Shown: one piece after another, positions 1 to 8,563 of the stretch
How positions within the stretch are numbered: the first letter of the stretch is position 1
How the letters are laid out: every line of letters starts with the position of its first letter
Source: Paraburkholderia dilworthii
GTDB taxonomy: Bacteria > Pseudomonadota > Gammaproteobacteria > Burkholderiales > Burkholderiaceae
Reading direction: 5' to 3'
DNA: 64,000 nucleotides
Assembly: GCF_000472525.1 (NCBI RefSeq)
Contig: NZ_AWZT01000017.1
Span: 18,059 to 82,058 of the forward strand
Program-made: the position numbers and the translations under genes
The notes under the pieces: model-generated
What the model saw: only the letters and a program-made list of their open reading frames with translations
Database searches by the model: none
What the model was told of the DNA's origin: nothing

Positions 1-1394
1 GCCATCGGCACGAAAAGGAACCGCGCAATGCCGTCGAGCAACAGCATCGGAACGAACACGATGCAGATGCACAGCAATGAAACCAGTGCTGGCGTGACGA
101 TCTGCTGCGCGCCGTCCATGATCGCCCGCTGCACATCTTTCCCCTGTTCCAGGTGCCAGTTGATGTTCTCAATGGTGACCGTGGCGTCGTCGACAAGTAT
201 TCCTACTGCGAGCGCGAGCCCGCCTAGCGTCATCACGTTCAGCGTCTCGCCCATCGCGGAAAGCGCCGCCACTGCCGCGAGCAAGGCTAGCGGAATCGAC
301 GCCGCGATGATAAGCGTGGAGCGCCAACTGCCGAGGAAGAGCAGGATCATGGCGGACGTGAGGGCCGCTGCAATGACGCCTTCACGCACCACGCCGCTCA
401 CGGCACCCTTGACGAACTTTGACTGGTCGCCCATCGTGACCAGCTTCAATTGCGGGGGAAGCGAAGCTTCGACGAGCGGCAGTTTCGCCTTGACGCCAGA
501 AATGATGTCGAGTGTCGAAGCGGACCCGTTCTTCAGGATACTCATTAGCACCGCGCGGCGGCCGTCCACCCGGACAATATTGGTTTGCGGCGGATATCCG
601 TCCCGTACATGCGCGACATCGCGAATGTAGATTGTCGCGTCGCCGTCCACTTTCACAGGTAGCGCATTCAACTCGTCGAGGTCTACTGGACTATTATTCA
701 GCTTGACGTTGTACTGGAATGCGCCAACCTTCTGCGTGCCGGCAGGGATGATCTGGTTCTGCCGGGCAAGCGCCGCGGCGACGTCTTCTGCCGACAGCTT
801 TCTCGCCTGCAACGCTTTGGGATCGAGGTCAATCTGCACCTCTCGCGTCTTTCCGCCGTATGGCGTCGGAATAGCGACCCCCGGCACACTCAGCAATTGC
901 GGGCGAATCGCGTTTGTCGCATAGTCAGCCAGTTGCTGCTCGTCGAGTGTGTCGCTTGTCAACGCTAACTGCAATACCGGAACAGTCGATGCGTTGTAGT
1001 TGAGAATCTGCGGCGGAGTCGTGCCGGGTGGCATCTGCTTGAGCACAGTCTGCGAGATCGATGTGACCTGGGCCGTCGCGGTACGGATGTCGACCGTTGG
1101 CTGAAAAAATATCTTGACGATGCCGTATCCCGTGAACGACTGCGATTCAATATGCGCAACATCGTTCACTGTCGTACCGAGCGTGCGCTCGTAGTAAGTA
1201 ACGATTCGACCCGCCATGTCGTCAGGCTGTAGCCCCGTATAGCTCCATACGACGCTGATCACCGGAATGCGGATGTCGGGAAAAATGTCCGTCGGTGTGC
1301 GCAATGCCGATAAAGGGCCCAAAAGTAAAATCAGCATCGCGAGCACGATGAATGTATAGGGCCGCGTCAACGCCAGCCTGACCAGTTTCAACAT
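1..1394 (-). CDS. RND efflux pump inner-membrane subunit, HAE1/AcrB type (partial)
   Basis: The reading frame starts at an ATG at 1394 and stays open to the left edge, so about 464 codons of a roughly 1,030-1,060 codon gene are present. The protein begins with one transmembrane helix (starting MLKLVRLALTRPYTFIVL), followed by a periplasmic porter region and then helices 2-4. The acidic pair used for proton relay in this family is visible at D402-D403 (GILVDDATVTIEN), so the visible half looks intact. A GGAG sits 9 bases before the ATG. It would pump drugs or other toxic compounds out of the inner membrane or periplasm with an adaptor and outer-membrane channel. These partners, if linked, lie outside the window. 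It is distinct from the second RND gene at 18442. Family assignment is firm; substrate unknown. Confidence 0.9.
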   Translation of the reverse strand, partial: MLKLVRLALTRPYTFIVLAMLILLLGPLSALRTPTDIFPDIRIPVISVVWSYTGLQPDDMAGRIVTYYERTLGTTVNDVAHIESQSFTGYGIVKIFFQPTVDIRTATAQVTSISQTVLKQMPPGTTPPQILNYNASTVPVLQLALTSDTLDEQQLADYATNAIRPQLLSVPGVAIPTPYGGKTREVQIDLDPKALQARKLSAEDVAAALARQNQIIPAGTQKVGAFQYNVKLNNSPVDLDELNALPVKVDGDATIYIRDVAHVRDGYPPQTNIVRVDGRRAVLMSILKNGSASTLDIISGVKAKLPLVEASLPPQLKLVTMGDQSKFVKGAVSGVVREGVIAAALTSAMILLFLGSWRSTLIIAASIPLALLAAVAALSAMGETLNVMTLGGLALAVGILVDDATVTIENINWHLEQGKDVQRAIMDGAQQIVTPALVSLLCICIVFVPMLLLDGIARFLFVPM

Positions 1395-1826
1395 CGGAAC
1401 AGCTCCATTCAGGAAAGCGCATGGTCATCGCGCGCATGCATCGGTATACGATCGAGGCATGAAACGCCTGTTTATGAGGGGATTCTGAACGCGGAGCGCT
1501 AACAGAGTCCTACCTCGAACATTAAGGAAGTTTTAGTTCACGAGACTCGTATGAACCGGAGCTGGAGATAAAGCTTAGAGGTCTGGGACGCTTCTATGCA
1601 TTGCCGCCGCTGGAGAGCGTGCGACTGCCGCTCTCCAGCCGCCCCATGTACAGTGTTCGGCGTGGTGGCACTACGAACAGACAGCCGCGTAGCGCTTAAA
1701 GCGCGGCTCGGCGACATCCGAATTGCCGCGAAGAACTGATGCCCGTTACGCACCAGGCTACGTCAGCAGCTATCAGGTGCTGCACGGAGGGTGCGACGAA
1801 GCCCCATCAAAACGACGGCCTCCAGT
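1395..1826. other. intergenic region with one hairpin
   Basis: No convincing gene lies between the RND gene start and the end of the LysR gene. An 11-bp perfect inverted repeat (1609-1619 with 1629-1639, 9-nt loop) is present about 190 bases downstream of the lysR stop. It lacks a T run, so it is only a weak terminator candidate. Confidence 0.4.
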
Positions 1827-2750
1827 TCACGCGACGGCCTTAAGGAACGACGCACCATCGATAATGCGATAGTGGTCCACCGCAAAGTCTACGAAACTCC
1901 GCACCCTTCTTGACAATAGCCCGGGCGACGAATACAACGCGCACAGATTTCTCGCGCCGCTGCCGACATTGAATTCTTTAAACAGCTTGACCAGTGCCCC
2001 GCTTTGCAATTCCGGTTCAACTATCGAACTTGGTAACAAAGCGATTCCCAGGTCGTGCATGCATGCGGACTTCAGCATCGCATAGCTGGAAGACGCGATC
2101 CCGGCAGATGCGGTGACGCGTGAGACCCGGTTGCGATCCAGGAATTCCCAGCAACGAGCCCCGGTCCCTGACCGGTATAACAGCGTGTGCCGGGTGAGAT
2201 CCGATGGGAGATTCGGCGTGTCGTGGCTGGACAGGTACTGGGGCGACGCGACGACAACTTGCGGAATGCGCAGCAGTGGACGGCAGACGAGCGCTGAACT
2301 GAATCGCCCAGGATCGTCCGAGAAGCAGACGTCAAAACCACCTTCGACCATATCGATATGGACATCGAAAGTAGTCACCTCGAAAGAGACGCCGGGATGC
2401 AAGTCCCGGTAGGACGCAACCAGTCGTACGAGCCCGCCGTCAGCGAACGTTGCGACGCTCGCAATCCGCAGTGCCCCGCGCAACTCCCGGGTCGACTGAA
2501 CCAGGGACGTCTCCATTTCGTCCAACTGTTCGATGATTGCGCGACAACCCTCAAGGTAATCGCGACCGGCCTCCGTTAGCGAGAGCGTGCGGGTGGTCCG
2601 GTTGATCAAGCGGGTGTGCAGATGAGCTTCCAGTAAACCAATGCTGCGTGTGACCGATGCAGCTGATAGGCCCAGTTGTCTCGCGGCCAGATTGAAGCTG
2701 CCGAGGCCGACCACCCGGGTGAAGACACGCATCGCCTGAAGCTGATTCAT
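1827..2750 (-). CDS. LysR-family transcriptional regulator
   Basis: About 307 residues, normal LysR length. The N-terminal winged helix-turn-helix covers residues 1-60 (MNQLQAMRVFTRVV, then SFNLAARQLGLSAASVTRSI), followed by the linker helix and an effector-binding domain of the PBP2 fold (about 90-290). I prefer the ATG at 2750 to the upstream one at 2765 because LysR proteins normally begin a few residues before the first helix. The gene is divergent from the porin gene at 3139, so it may control itself and that porin, but this is inference from arrangement. The effector is unknown. The sequence resembles the CrgA/DsdC-like subgroup common in Burkholderia rather than metabolic regulators with a well-defined ligand. 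Confidence 0.92.
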   Translation of the reverse strand: MNQLQAMRVFTRVVGLGSFNLAARQLGLSAASVTRSIGLLEAHLHTRLINRTTRTLSLTEAGRDYLEGCRAIIEQLDEMETSLVQSTRELRGALRIASVATFADGGLVRLVASYRDLHPGVSFEVTTFDVHIDMVEGGFDVCFSDDPGRFSSALVCRPLLRIPQVVVASPQYLSSHDTPNLPSDLTRHTLLYRSGTGARCWEFLDRNRVSRVTASAGIASSSYAMLKSACMHDLGIALLPSSIVEPELQSGALVKLFKEFNVGSGARNLCALYSSPGLLSRRVRSFVDFAVDHYRIIDGASFLKAVA

Positions 2751-3138
2751 GATGCAATGGTCCATGGTTGAACAATGGATACATCATTGCTTACTCCCCT
2801 TAAAGTGCTCGCTCCACGTTTGTGAAGCCTTTTTTAGTTTTGCCTCGCCATCACCAACAAAAATAGTAAGTCAAGCGGGGGGTAGCCAAATACAACGGCT
2901 CGCGCTGCCGCATCACGCCTGGATCCGGGCACTTTCCGCGCCTGGAAAAGTTCACGCGCTTTGTTCGACTTTCCTGAATGCTCGGTTTCATTTTCTTGTG
3001 AACGACAGTCAATTCTCGCTACCTAGACTTGCTTGCCTTTCAAGGCGAGTGGCCGAAATTGCGTAGGCAATTTTTCGGTCGATCGTCTGCGGCTCCCTGG
3101 CAAATATCATACGGACAACTCTTAAATTGCGAGCGAAA
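2751..3138. promoter_or_regulatory. divergent lysR / porin promoter region
   Basis: About 390 bases between two divergent start codons, with a lower GC content (A/T-rich runs around 2790-2880 and 3060-3130) than the flanking genes. It must hold the promoters of both genes and probably the LysR operator. I could not assign individual -35/-10 elements or a T-N11-A box with confidence. Confidence 0.4.
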
Positions 3139-4305
3139 ATGAAAAAGACGAACTTGACGTGGGCAGCTTTGGCCTCCTTGATGCTGGTCACCGGCGTAGC
3201 GCACGCACAATCAAGTGTGACGCTCTATGGGCTTCTTGATGAGGGTCTCAACTTCACGAGCAACGCAAACGGACACGGCACCTATCAAATGAAAAGCGGT
3301 GACACGTACGGCAGCCGTTGGGGCTTGCGAGGCAATGAAGATCTCGGTGGGGGCCTGAAGGCGGTATTCAAGCTGGAAAGCGGCTTCGATACGAACAGTG
3401 GACAGGCGAGCCAGGGTGGCCGTCTGTTCGGCCGCCAGGCATACGTCGGATTGTCGTCCGATCAGTACGGTACCCTCACCTTCGGTCGTCAGTACGATAC
3501 CAGCGTCGATGACCTCGGCTTCGCCGGGCTTACCGCAGCCGGAAATTATGCTGGCGATGTCAACTCGCATCCGTTCGACAACGACAACGCAGACTGGGAT
3601 TTCCGCGTGAACAACGTTGTCAAGTATGTGAGCCCGACATACCGTGGCCTGACTGGCGAAGCGATGTACGGTTTTAGCAACCAGGCGGGCGGGTTCGCGA
3701 ACAATCGCACATGGGGCGCGACGTTGAATTACAAGAACGGTGGTTTGACGATGGCGGCGTCCTATCTCAAGCTCGACAACCCCGGCGCGAACTCAAACTC
3801 AAGCGGTTCCGTTACCACCGACGCGGTGTTTGCCGGTTCGTCGCAGCAGGATATCGGCGTGGCTGCTTCTTACCGCTTTGCCCATTCGCTGGCCGCACTC
3901 GCCTATTCGCATGTCGACGTGTATGACCCGACTTCCAACCCTTATATCGGGTCATCAAGTGGGCCCTCGGGCGGCACATGGAACTCGTGGAAATTCGACA
4001 ACTTCGAAGCGAATGAGCAGTACTTCTTCCGACCGGACCTGTGGCTCGGCGCAGCATACACGTTCACGGTCGCCCACCTTCACTCGACGAGCGGTTCCTT
4101 TACCCCCAAATGGCACCAGGTCGGTCTCACGCTTGACTACGATCTGAGCAAGAGCACGTCAGTCTATGTGCAAGGCGCCTACCAACACGTCGTCAGCGCG
4201 CACACCGGCACTAACTTTGACTATGCTTTTATCCCCGCCGCGGCCGCCATGTCTACCAGTGAGAACCAGATGGTCTATCGCGTCGCCATGATTCATCGCT
4301 TCTGA
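3139..4305 (+). CDS. Gram-negative porin (trimeric, OmpC/Burkholderia type)
   Basis: A 388-residue outer-membrane porin forming a 16-stranded beta barrel for diffusion of small hydrophilic solutes. The signal peptide is clear: MKKTNLTWAALASLMLVTGVAHA, with cleavage before QSSVTLYG, the typical porin mature start. Alternating hydrophobic/polar strands follow, with motifs such as WGLRGNEDLGGGLKAVF and LFGRQAYVGL, and the chain ends in a C-terminal Phe (MIHRF), the signal for BamA-mediated insertion. The ATG at 3139 is chosen because an upstream in-frame TTG (3127) would only add four residues before the signal peptide. Expression may be controlled by the divergent LysR gene. A strong hairpin follows the stop. 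The ion selectivity cannot be read from sequence. Confidence 0.96.
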   Translation: MKKTNLTWAALASLMLVTGVAHAQSSVTLYGLLDEGLNFTSNANGHGTYQMKSGDTYGSRWGLRGNEDLGGGLKAVFKLESGFDTNSGQASQGGRLFGRQAYVGLSSDQYGTLTFGRQYDTSVDDLGFAGLTAAGNYAGDVNSHPFDNDNADWDFRVNNVVKYVSPTYRGLTGEAMYGFSNQAGGFANNRTWGATLNYKNGGLTMAASYLKLDNPGANSNSSGSVTTDAVFAGSSQQDIGVAASYRFAHSLAALAYSHVDVYDPTSNPYIGSSSGPSGGTWNSWKFDNFEANEQYFFRPDLWLGAAYTFTVAHLHSTSGSFTPKWHQVGLTLDYDLSKSTSVYVQGAYQHVVSAHTGTNFDYAFIPAAAAMSTSENQMVYRVAMIHRF

Positions 4306-4342
4306 CGTGGTACGCCACCGCGTGCTCTGCGAATGATGAAGT

Positions 4343-4374
4343 TCGGCCCAGCGCTCCACGGAGCGCTGGGCCGA
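4343..4374. terminator. hairpin between convergent porin and amidase genes
   Basis: Perfect 14-bp inverted repeat (4343-4356 and 4361-4374) with a 4-base CACG loop. It lies between the stop of the porin gene and the stop of the amidase gene. There is no long T run on either strand, but its strength and position suggest a bidirectional terminator. Confidence 0.65.
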
Positions 4375-4489
4375 GTATCGTGCCCGCAGTTCGCTGCCGG
4401 TAAGCGGGGATCGACCGCCTGGGCCCCGTCCAGTTCGACCGGCGCGTCCGCATCATGCGGATCTCTATTGTCCCGGCGTGCCACCGCGT

Positions 4490-5842
4490 TCAGCTGCGCC
4501 GCAACGCCACCGCCGCTTGCCAACCGGTGCGCGCTTCGACCCACTCCGCCAGCATCAGCAAATCCAGGTCGCCGTGAGCGGCGCCCACTAGTTGTGCGCC
4601 AAGCGGCAAGCCCGCAGGTCCGAAGCCCACCGGCACAGTCACGGCCGGCACCCCGAGAAAGGTCCACGGCGCGCAGAACGCCGCGTCGCCCGTATAGTCG
4701 AGACCGCGCGGCGGTTCGCCCGAGGCTGGCGCGACCAGCAGCGCATCTAGCGCCATCGCACGGGTGAGCCAGTCGTGAAAGCGATGCGCCATCGGCATCT
4801 GCGCCGCCTTGATGCCGGCGTAGGCGGTCGCGGGCAGTTTGCGCCCTTCTTCGACGAGACCGCGCATTGCCTGACTCACGAGTTCGGGCGTGCGGTCGAC
4901 AAGTTCGCCGTGCGTGATGGCAGCTTCCACCGACATCAGTTTCAACGCATGCGCGGGCGTGTCGAAAATCTCCGCCGGCAGATCGACCGTGACAATCTCG
5001 GCGCCGTCTCGCGCGAGCTGGGCCGCGAGCCTGTCGAGCGCGGCTTGTTGCGCGGGCTCGATCTCGCCGCCGGCCTGTTTCGACAGCACGCCGAAGCGCG
5101 GCGTCCCAGTGCCTCGCGCGGTCGCAGCAGAAAGCGGAACATGCGAGACATGCGGATCAGCTGCGTGCGCGCCAGTGACGAGCGCGAATGCGTAAGCCAC
5201 ATCCGCGACGCTCGCCGCGAACATGCCGACATGGTCGAGCGAGCACGCCAGCGGCAACACGCCCGTACGTGCGATCGCGCCGTAAGTCGGCTTGAAACCG
5301 ACGATGCCGCAGTACGCCGCCGGCCGGATCACCGAGCCCTGCGTCTGCGTACCGAGTGCGAGCGGCACGATACCCGCCGCCACCGCCGCCGCGGACCCGC
5401 TCGACGAACCGCCCGGCGTGAACTCGCCATTCCACGGATTGACGGTCGCGCCCGGCTGACGCCACGCGAATTCGGTGGTCACGGTCTTGCCGATAATCGA
5501 CGCGCCCGCCGCACGCAAACGCGCGACCACCCACGCATCGTGCTCAGGGCGCCGTCCCTTGTAGGCGGGCGAATTGAATTCGGTCGGCATGTCGGCGGTA
5601 TCGATAACGTCCTTCACGGCGACCGGCACGCCCGCCAGCGGCGAAGCGACATCGACGGCATTAACGGGCGCGGCGTCCGGTAAATAGCAGAACGCATGCA
5701 ACGACGCCTGCGATTCGTACGCCGCATGGTAGGCGTGCGACACATACTGCTCGAGCCCGGCCTCGCCCGACGCAACCTCGGCGCGAATCCGGGCGATGGT
5801 GGGAATCGGCGCGATGTTGGAAGAAGCAGAGAACATGGTCAT
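4490..5842 (-). CDS. amidase signature family hydrolase
   Basis: A 450-residue amidase that hydrolyses C-N amide bonds with a Ser-cisSer-Lys triad. Counting from the ATG at 5842, the general-base Lys77 lies in VPVAVKD, the cis-Ser near 146-147 in GGSSSGS, and the nucleophile Ser170 in TQTQGSVIRPA, so all catalytic residues are present. The GTQTQGS version differs from the GTDxGGS of GatA, arguing against a role as glutamyl-tRNA amidotransferase subunit A. The start is chosen at 5842 because its ATG overlaps the stop of the upstream binding-protein gene (ATGA), implying translational coupling; ATGs at 5866 and 5836 are alternatives. As last gene of the GGT/ABC operon it probably cleaves the imported compound in the cytoplasm. 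Substrate unknown. Confidence 0.92.
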   Translation of the reverse strand: MTMFSASSNIAPIPTIARIRAEVASGEAGLEQYVSHAYHAAYESQASLHAFCYLPDAAPVNAVDVASPLAGVPVAVKDVIDTADMPTEFNSPAYKGRRPEHDAWVVARLRAAGASIIGKTVTTEFAWRQPGATVNPWNGEFTPGGSSSGSAAAVAAGIVPLALGTQTQGSVIRPAAYCGIVGFKPTYGAIARTGVLPLACSLDHVGMFAASVADVAYAFALVTGAHAADPHVSHVPLSAATARGTGTPRFGVLSKQAGGEIEPAQQAALDRLAAQLARDGAEIVTVDLPAEIFDTPAHALKLMSVEAAITHGELVDRTPELVSQAMRGLVEEGRKLPATAYAGIKAAQMPMAHRFHDWLTRAMALDALLVAPASGEPPRGLDYTGDAAFCAPWTFLGVPAVTVPVGFGPAGLPLGAQLVGAAHGDLDLLMLAEWVEARTGWQAAVALRRS

Positions 5843-6843
5843 GGAAGAGTCGGCAAACGGTGCCATTTCGCGGCAAGCGCCGGCTGGATGTAGCTCTGAA
5901 CGATGAATCTGTCGTAGTTGGGCTGCTGCTTCAGGTTGCCGAGCGCGATCTGCGTATCCATCGCAACAGTCAGCGCTTTCGGCGTGATCCTGACGTCCTT
6001 CGGATACACGCCTTCGTCCAGCATGCGCTTCACGGCTGCGTCGACTACCGCGGGATCGAGCGTCGGGAATTCCTTGCGCGCAATCGCTGCAGTTTCCGCG
6101 GGGTGGCTCTGCATGTACAGCAGCGCGTTTTGCAGCCCCTTTACGAAACGCGCGGCCGCGTCGGGATCGACGCTGCGTTTGGCGGAGATCGAAGAGAACG
6201 CATATTCGCCATAGAGCTTCGGAAACCCGAGCGCGACTTTCATGCCCTTCGCGACAGCCTGATCGAGACCCGGCTCATACATCACCGCGATCTTCGCCTG
6301 GCCGGCAACGAGCGGGCCGATCTCCGAGCCGAGCGGCACCTGAACCAGCTTGACGTCGCTTTGCGACATGCCGTTCTCCTTCAACAGCTTGAAGAACAGC
6401 GACGTGCTCGTAGTTGGCATCTGTCCCGACACAACCACCTGATCCTTCACGTCCTTGATGCCGCTAAACCTTGCACCCGGCGCAACCGCGATCCACACTG
6501 CCGCGCCGTTTACGACATTGGCAATCACATCGACATCGGCGCCCTTCTCGGCGGCCACGGCCGTCCACTCCGGTCCGTGCAGCGAGAAATCGGCGCTCCC
6601 CGACAGCACCGCGGAGAGCGCAGCACTCGGGCTGCCGGCGGTCTGCTTGTTCACGTCGAGTCCCTGCTTTTCGAAAAAGCCGCCGTCGATCGCCACATAG
6701 AGCGGCAGATACAGCATCGACTGGAACGCCTGCGAAATAGTCACTTTCTTGTCCGCGGCAAGTGCCGGTGTCGAAACGGCTGCAACGGTCAGTGCCAAAG
6801 CGGTACTCAGCGCGGTCAGCGCTCTTCTTGCGGTTAGTGCCAT
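5839..6843 (-). CDS. ABC transporter substrate-binding protein, NMT1/SsuA-like
   Basis: A 334-residue periplasmic binding protein. The signal peptide spans about residues 1-29 (MALTARRALTALSTALALTV... ending TPALA), and the mature chain starts ADKKVTISQAFQSMLYLPLYVAIDGGFF, the typical opening of the NMT1/THI5-like, nitrate/sulfonate/taurine/pyrimidine-binding family. The ATG at 6843 is selected because it begins the signal peptide and has AGGGA upstream; the frame is open further upstream but that stretch is not protein-like. It should deliver ligand to the permease/ATPase encoded just upstream in the same operon. Ligands in this family range from sulfonates to thiamine precursors and ureides, so the substrate is not predictable. 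The context (amidase, GGT) favours an amide-bearing compound. Confidence 0.92.
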   Translation of the reverse strand: MALTARRALTALSTALALTVAAVSTPALAADKKVTISQAFQSMLYLPLYVAIDGGFFEKQGLDVNKQTAGSPSAALSAVLSGSADFSLHGPEWTAVAAEKGADVDVIANVVNGAAVWIAVAPGARFSGIKDVKDQVVVSGQMPTTSTSLFFKLLKENGMSQSDVKLVQVPLGSEIGPLVAGQAKIAVMYEPGLDQAVAKGMKVALGFPKLYGEYAFSSISAKRSVDPDAAARFVKGLQNALLYMQSHPAETAAIARKEFPTLDPAVVDAAVKRMLDEGVYPKDVRITPKALTVAMDTQIALGNLKQQPNYDRFIVQSYIQPALAAKWHRLPTLP

Positions 6844-6884
6844 CGTCTGTCCCTGGGTAAAGTGGTTGGAGTGCCGGAAACGCG

Positions 6885-7739
6885 TTAAACCTTGAGGGTG
6901 GTGGTATTCGACGCCTGCCGCCACGGCAGCAGCTTGCGCTCGACCATATCGATAAGGAAGTAAAGGACGAAGCCGATCGCCATTAGCACGAACAGGCCCT
7001 CCCACACGGTATTGAGGTCGTACAGGCTCGACGCTGTAAAGATCATGTGTCCGAGGCCTTTCTCAGATGAGATGAACTCGCCCACCACCGCGCCCACCAG
7101 ACCGAAGCCGACGTTGATCCGAAACGTCGAGATCACGTAGGGCAGCGTGAACGGCACCACCACTTTCATGAACACGTCATTCTTGTTCGCGCCGAGCGTG
7201 ACGAGCAGCGCCTGCAGGTCTGGATCGGCGTCTTTCGCCGCCTCATAGGCGGCAATCAGCGCGACGATTGCGGTCAGCGAAATAGCCAGCGCGACCTTCG
7301 AGATGAGCCCGGTGCCGAACCACAGAATCACGATCGGCGCAAAAGCGATCTTCGGCACACTGTTGATCGCGACGATGAACGGCTCGATCAGCCGCGCGAC
7401 GAACGGCGAATACCACAGCGCGAGTCCGCACACCGAACCGGCTGCCGTGCCGAACACGAAGCCGAGAATGGCTTCGAAGAGCGTATAGCCTGTGTCGATG
7501 AAAAGCTGATGCGATTGCATGTCGCGTAGTAGCGCGGCGAAAATTTTCGACGGCGAACCGACGAGAAAATTCGATACCCAGCCCAGGCGCGCAGCGCCTT
7601 CCCATACCGCGAAGAACGCGATTACTGCCGCCAGTTGCAACAGCGAACGGCCCCAGCCGCTGTCGAGCACGAACCGCACTGGAGCTTTCGGCGAGCGCTG
7701 GGCCGGCGCGGTTTTGTCCATGGAAGCGGATTGGGTCAT
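6885..7739 (-). CDS. ABC transporter permease, SsuC/TauC-like
   Basis: A 284-residue inner-membrane permease with about six transmembrane helices and the cytoplasmic EAA loop that docks to the ATPase (EAAKDADPDLQALLVTLGAN, about residues 180-200). The ATG at 7739 overlaps the stop of the ATPase gene (ATGA), which decides the start. A homodimer would form the channel. The gene sits between its ATPase and binding-protein partners, spaced by 41 bases from the latter. Confidence 0.93.
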   Translation of the reverse strand: MTQSASMDKTAPAQRSPKAPVRFVLDSGWGRSLLQLAAVIAFFAVWEGAARLGWVSNFLVGSPSKIFAALLRDMQSHQLFIDTGYTLFEAILGFVFGTAAGSVCGLALWYSPFVARLIEPFIVAINSVPKIAFAPIVILWFGTGLISKVALAISLTAIVALIAAYEAAKDADPDLQALLVTLGANKNDVFMKVVVPFTLPYVISTFRINVGFGLVGAVVGEFISSEKGLGHMIFTASSLYDLNTVWEGLFVLMAIGFVLYFLIDMVERKLLPWRQASNTTTLKV

Positions 7740-8512
7740 GCTGCCTTCACCTCCGTCTGAATATCGAGTTCGCCACACAACGCGTGGAAGTAACCCGCAA
7801 AGTTAGGATCACTGCGAGCGCCAATCGGCGAGCGCGCGGCGATGTCGATGTCGTAGATCTTCTTCACCTGCGAAGGCCGGCCGCCAAGTACGACGACGCG
7901 CTTCGATAAAGCCACCGCTTCGTCGATGTCGTGCGTGACCAGCACCACTGTCTTGTGAAACGTTTCGACCGCTTCCATCAACACGCCTTCCAGATACAGA
8001 CGCGTCTGGTAGTCGAGCGCCGAAAACGGCTCGTCGAGCAGGATGATGTCGGGATCGTTGATGAGCGTGCGGATCAACGCCACGCGCTGACGCATGCCGC
8101 CCGACAGCATGCGCGGATAGGCATTCTCGAAGCCCGCGAGGCCATACGTATTGAGGTATTCCATCGCCATGTCGCGTGCCTGCGCGGCAGGCATCTTCGA
8201 GAGTTCCGGTCCGATCAGCACGTTTTGCAGCACGGTGCGCCACGGCAGCAGCAGGTCGCGCTGCATCATGTAGCCGACCTTGCCACGTAAGCCATCGACG
8301 CTTTGCCCGCGATAGACGATATCGCCGCTATCTGCTTCGAGCAGGCCGGCGATCACGTTGAACACCGTAGTTTTGCCGCAGCCCGAAGGCCCGATGATGC
8401 TGACGAAATCGCGCTCATGGATATCGAAGGTCAGACCGCCGAGCACGTCGACGGAGCCGAGTTTGTTCGAAAACGATTTACGGATGTTGCGTAACGCAAG
8501 TTGAATTGGCAT
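7736..8512 (-). CDS. ABC transporter ATP-binding protein, SsuB/TauB-like
   Basis: A 258-residue ATPase powering import. Walker A is at residues 41-49 (GPSGCGKTT), followed by a Q loop (MMQRDLLLPW), the signature LSGGMRQR (about 136-143), Walker B IILLDEPFSALD and the switch His in VLVTHDIDEA. All nucleotide-binding elements are intact. It belongs to the nitrate/sulfonate/bicarbonate/taurine group. The gene lies 51 bases downstream of the MFS gene and overlaps the permease start, so it is part of the same transcription unit. Confidence 0.95.
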   Translation of the reverse strand: MPIQLALRNIRKSFSNKLGSVDVLGGLTFDIHERDFVSIIGPSGCGKTTVFNVIAGLLEADSGDIVYRGQSVDGLRGKVGYMMQRDLLLPWRTVLQNVLIGPELSKMPAAQARDMAMEYLNTYGLAGFENAYPRMLSGGMRQRVALIRTLINDPDIILLDEPFSALDYQTRLYLEGVLMEAVETFHKTVVLVTHDIDEAVALSKRVVVLGGRPSQVKKIYDIDIAARSPIGARSDPNFAGYFHALCGELDIQTEVKAA

Positions 8513-8563
8513 GTGTTCCTCGACGACGTTTCGGAATGCATTTGCGGCACACGGCGAATGGAA

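Noticed and set aside
1538..1753. 71-codon minus-strand frame in the left intergenic region
   Set aside because: No ribosome site, no family and unremarkable composition.
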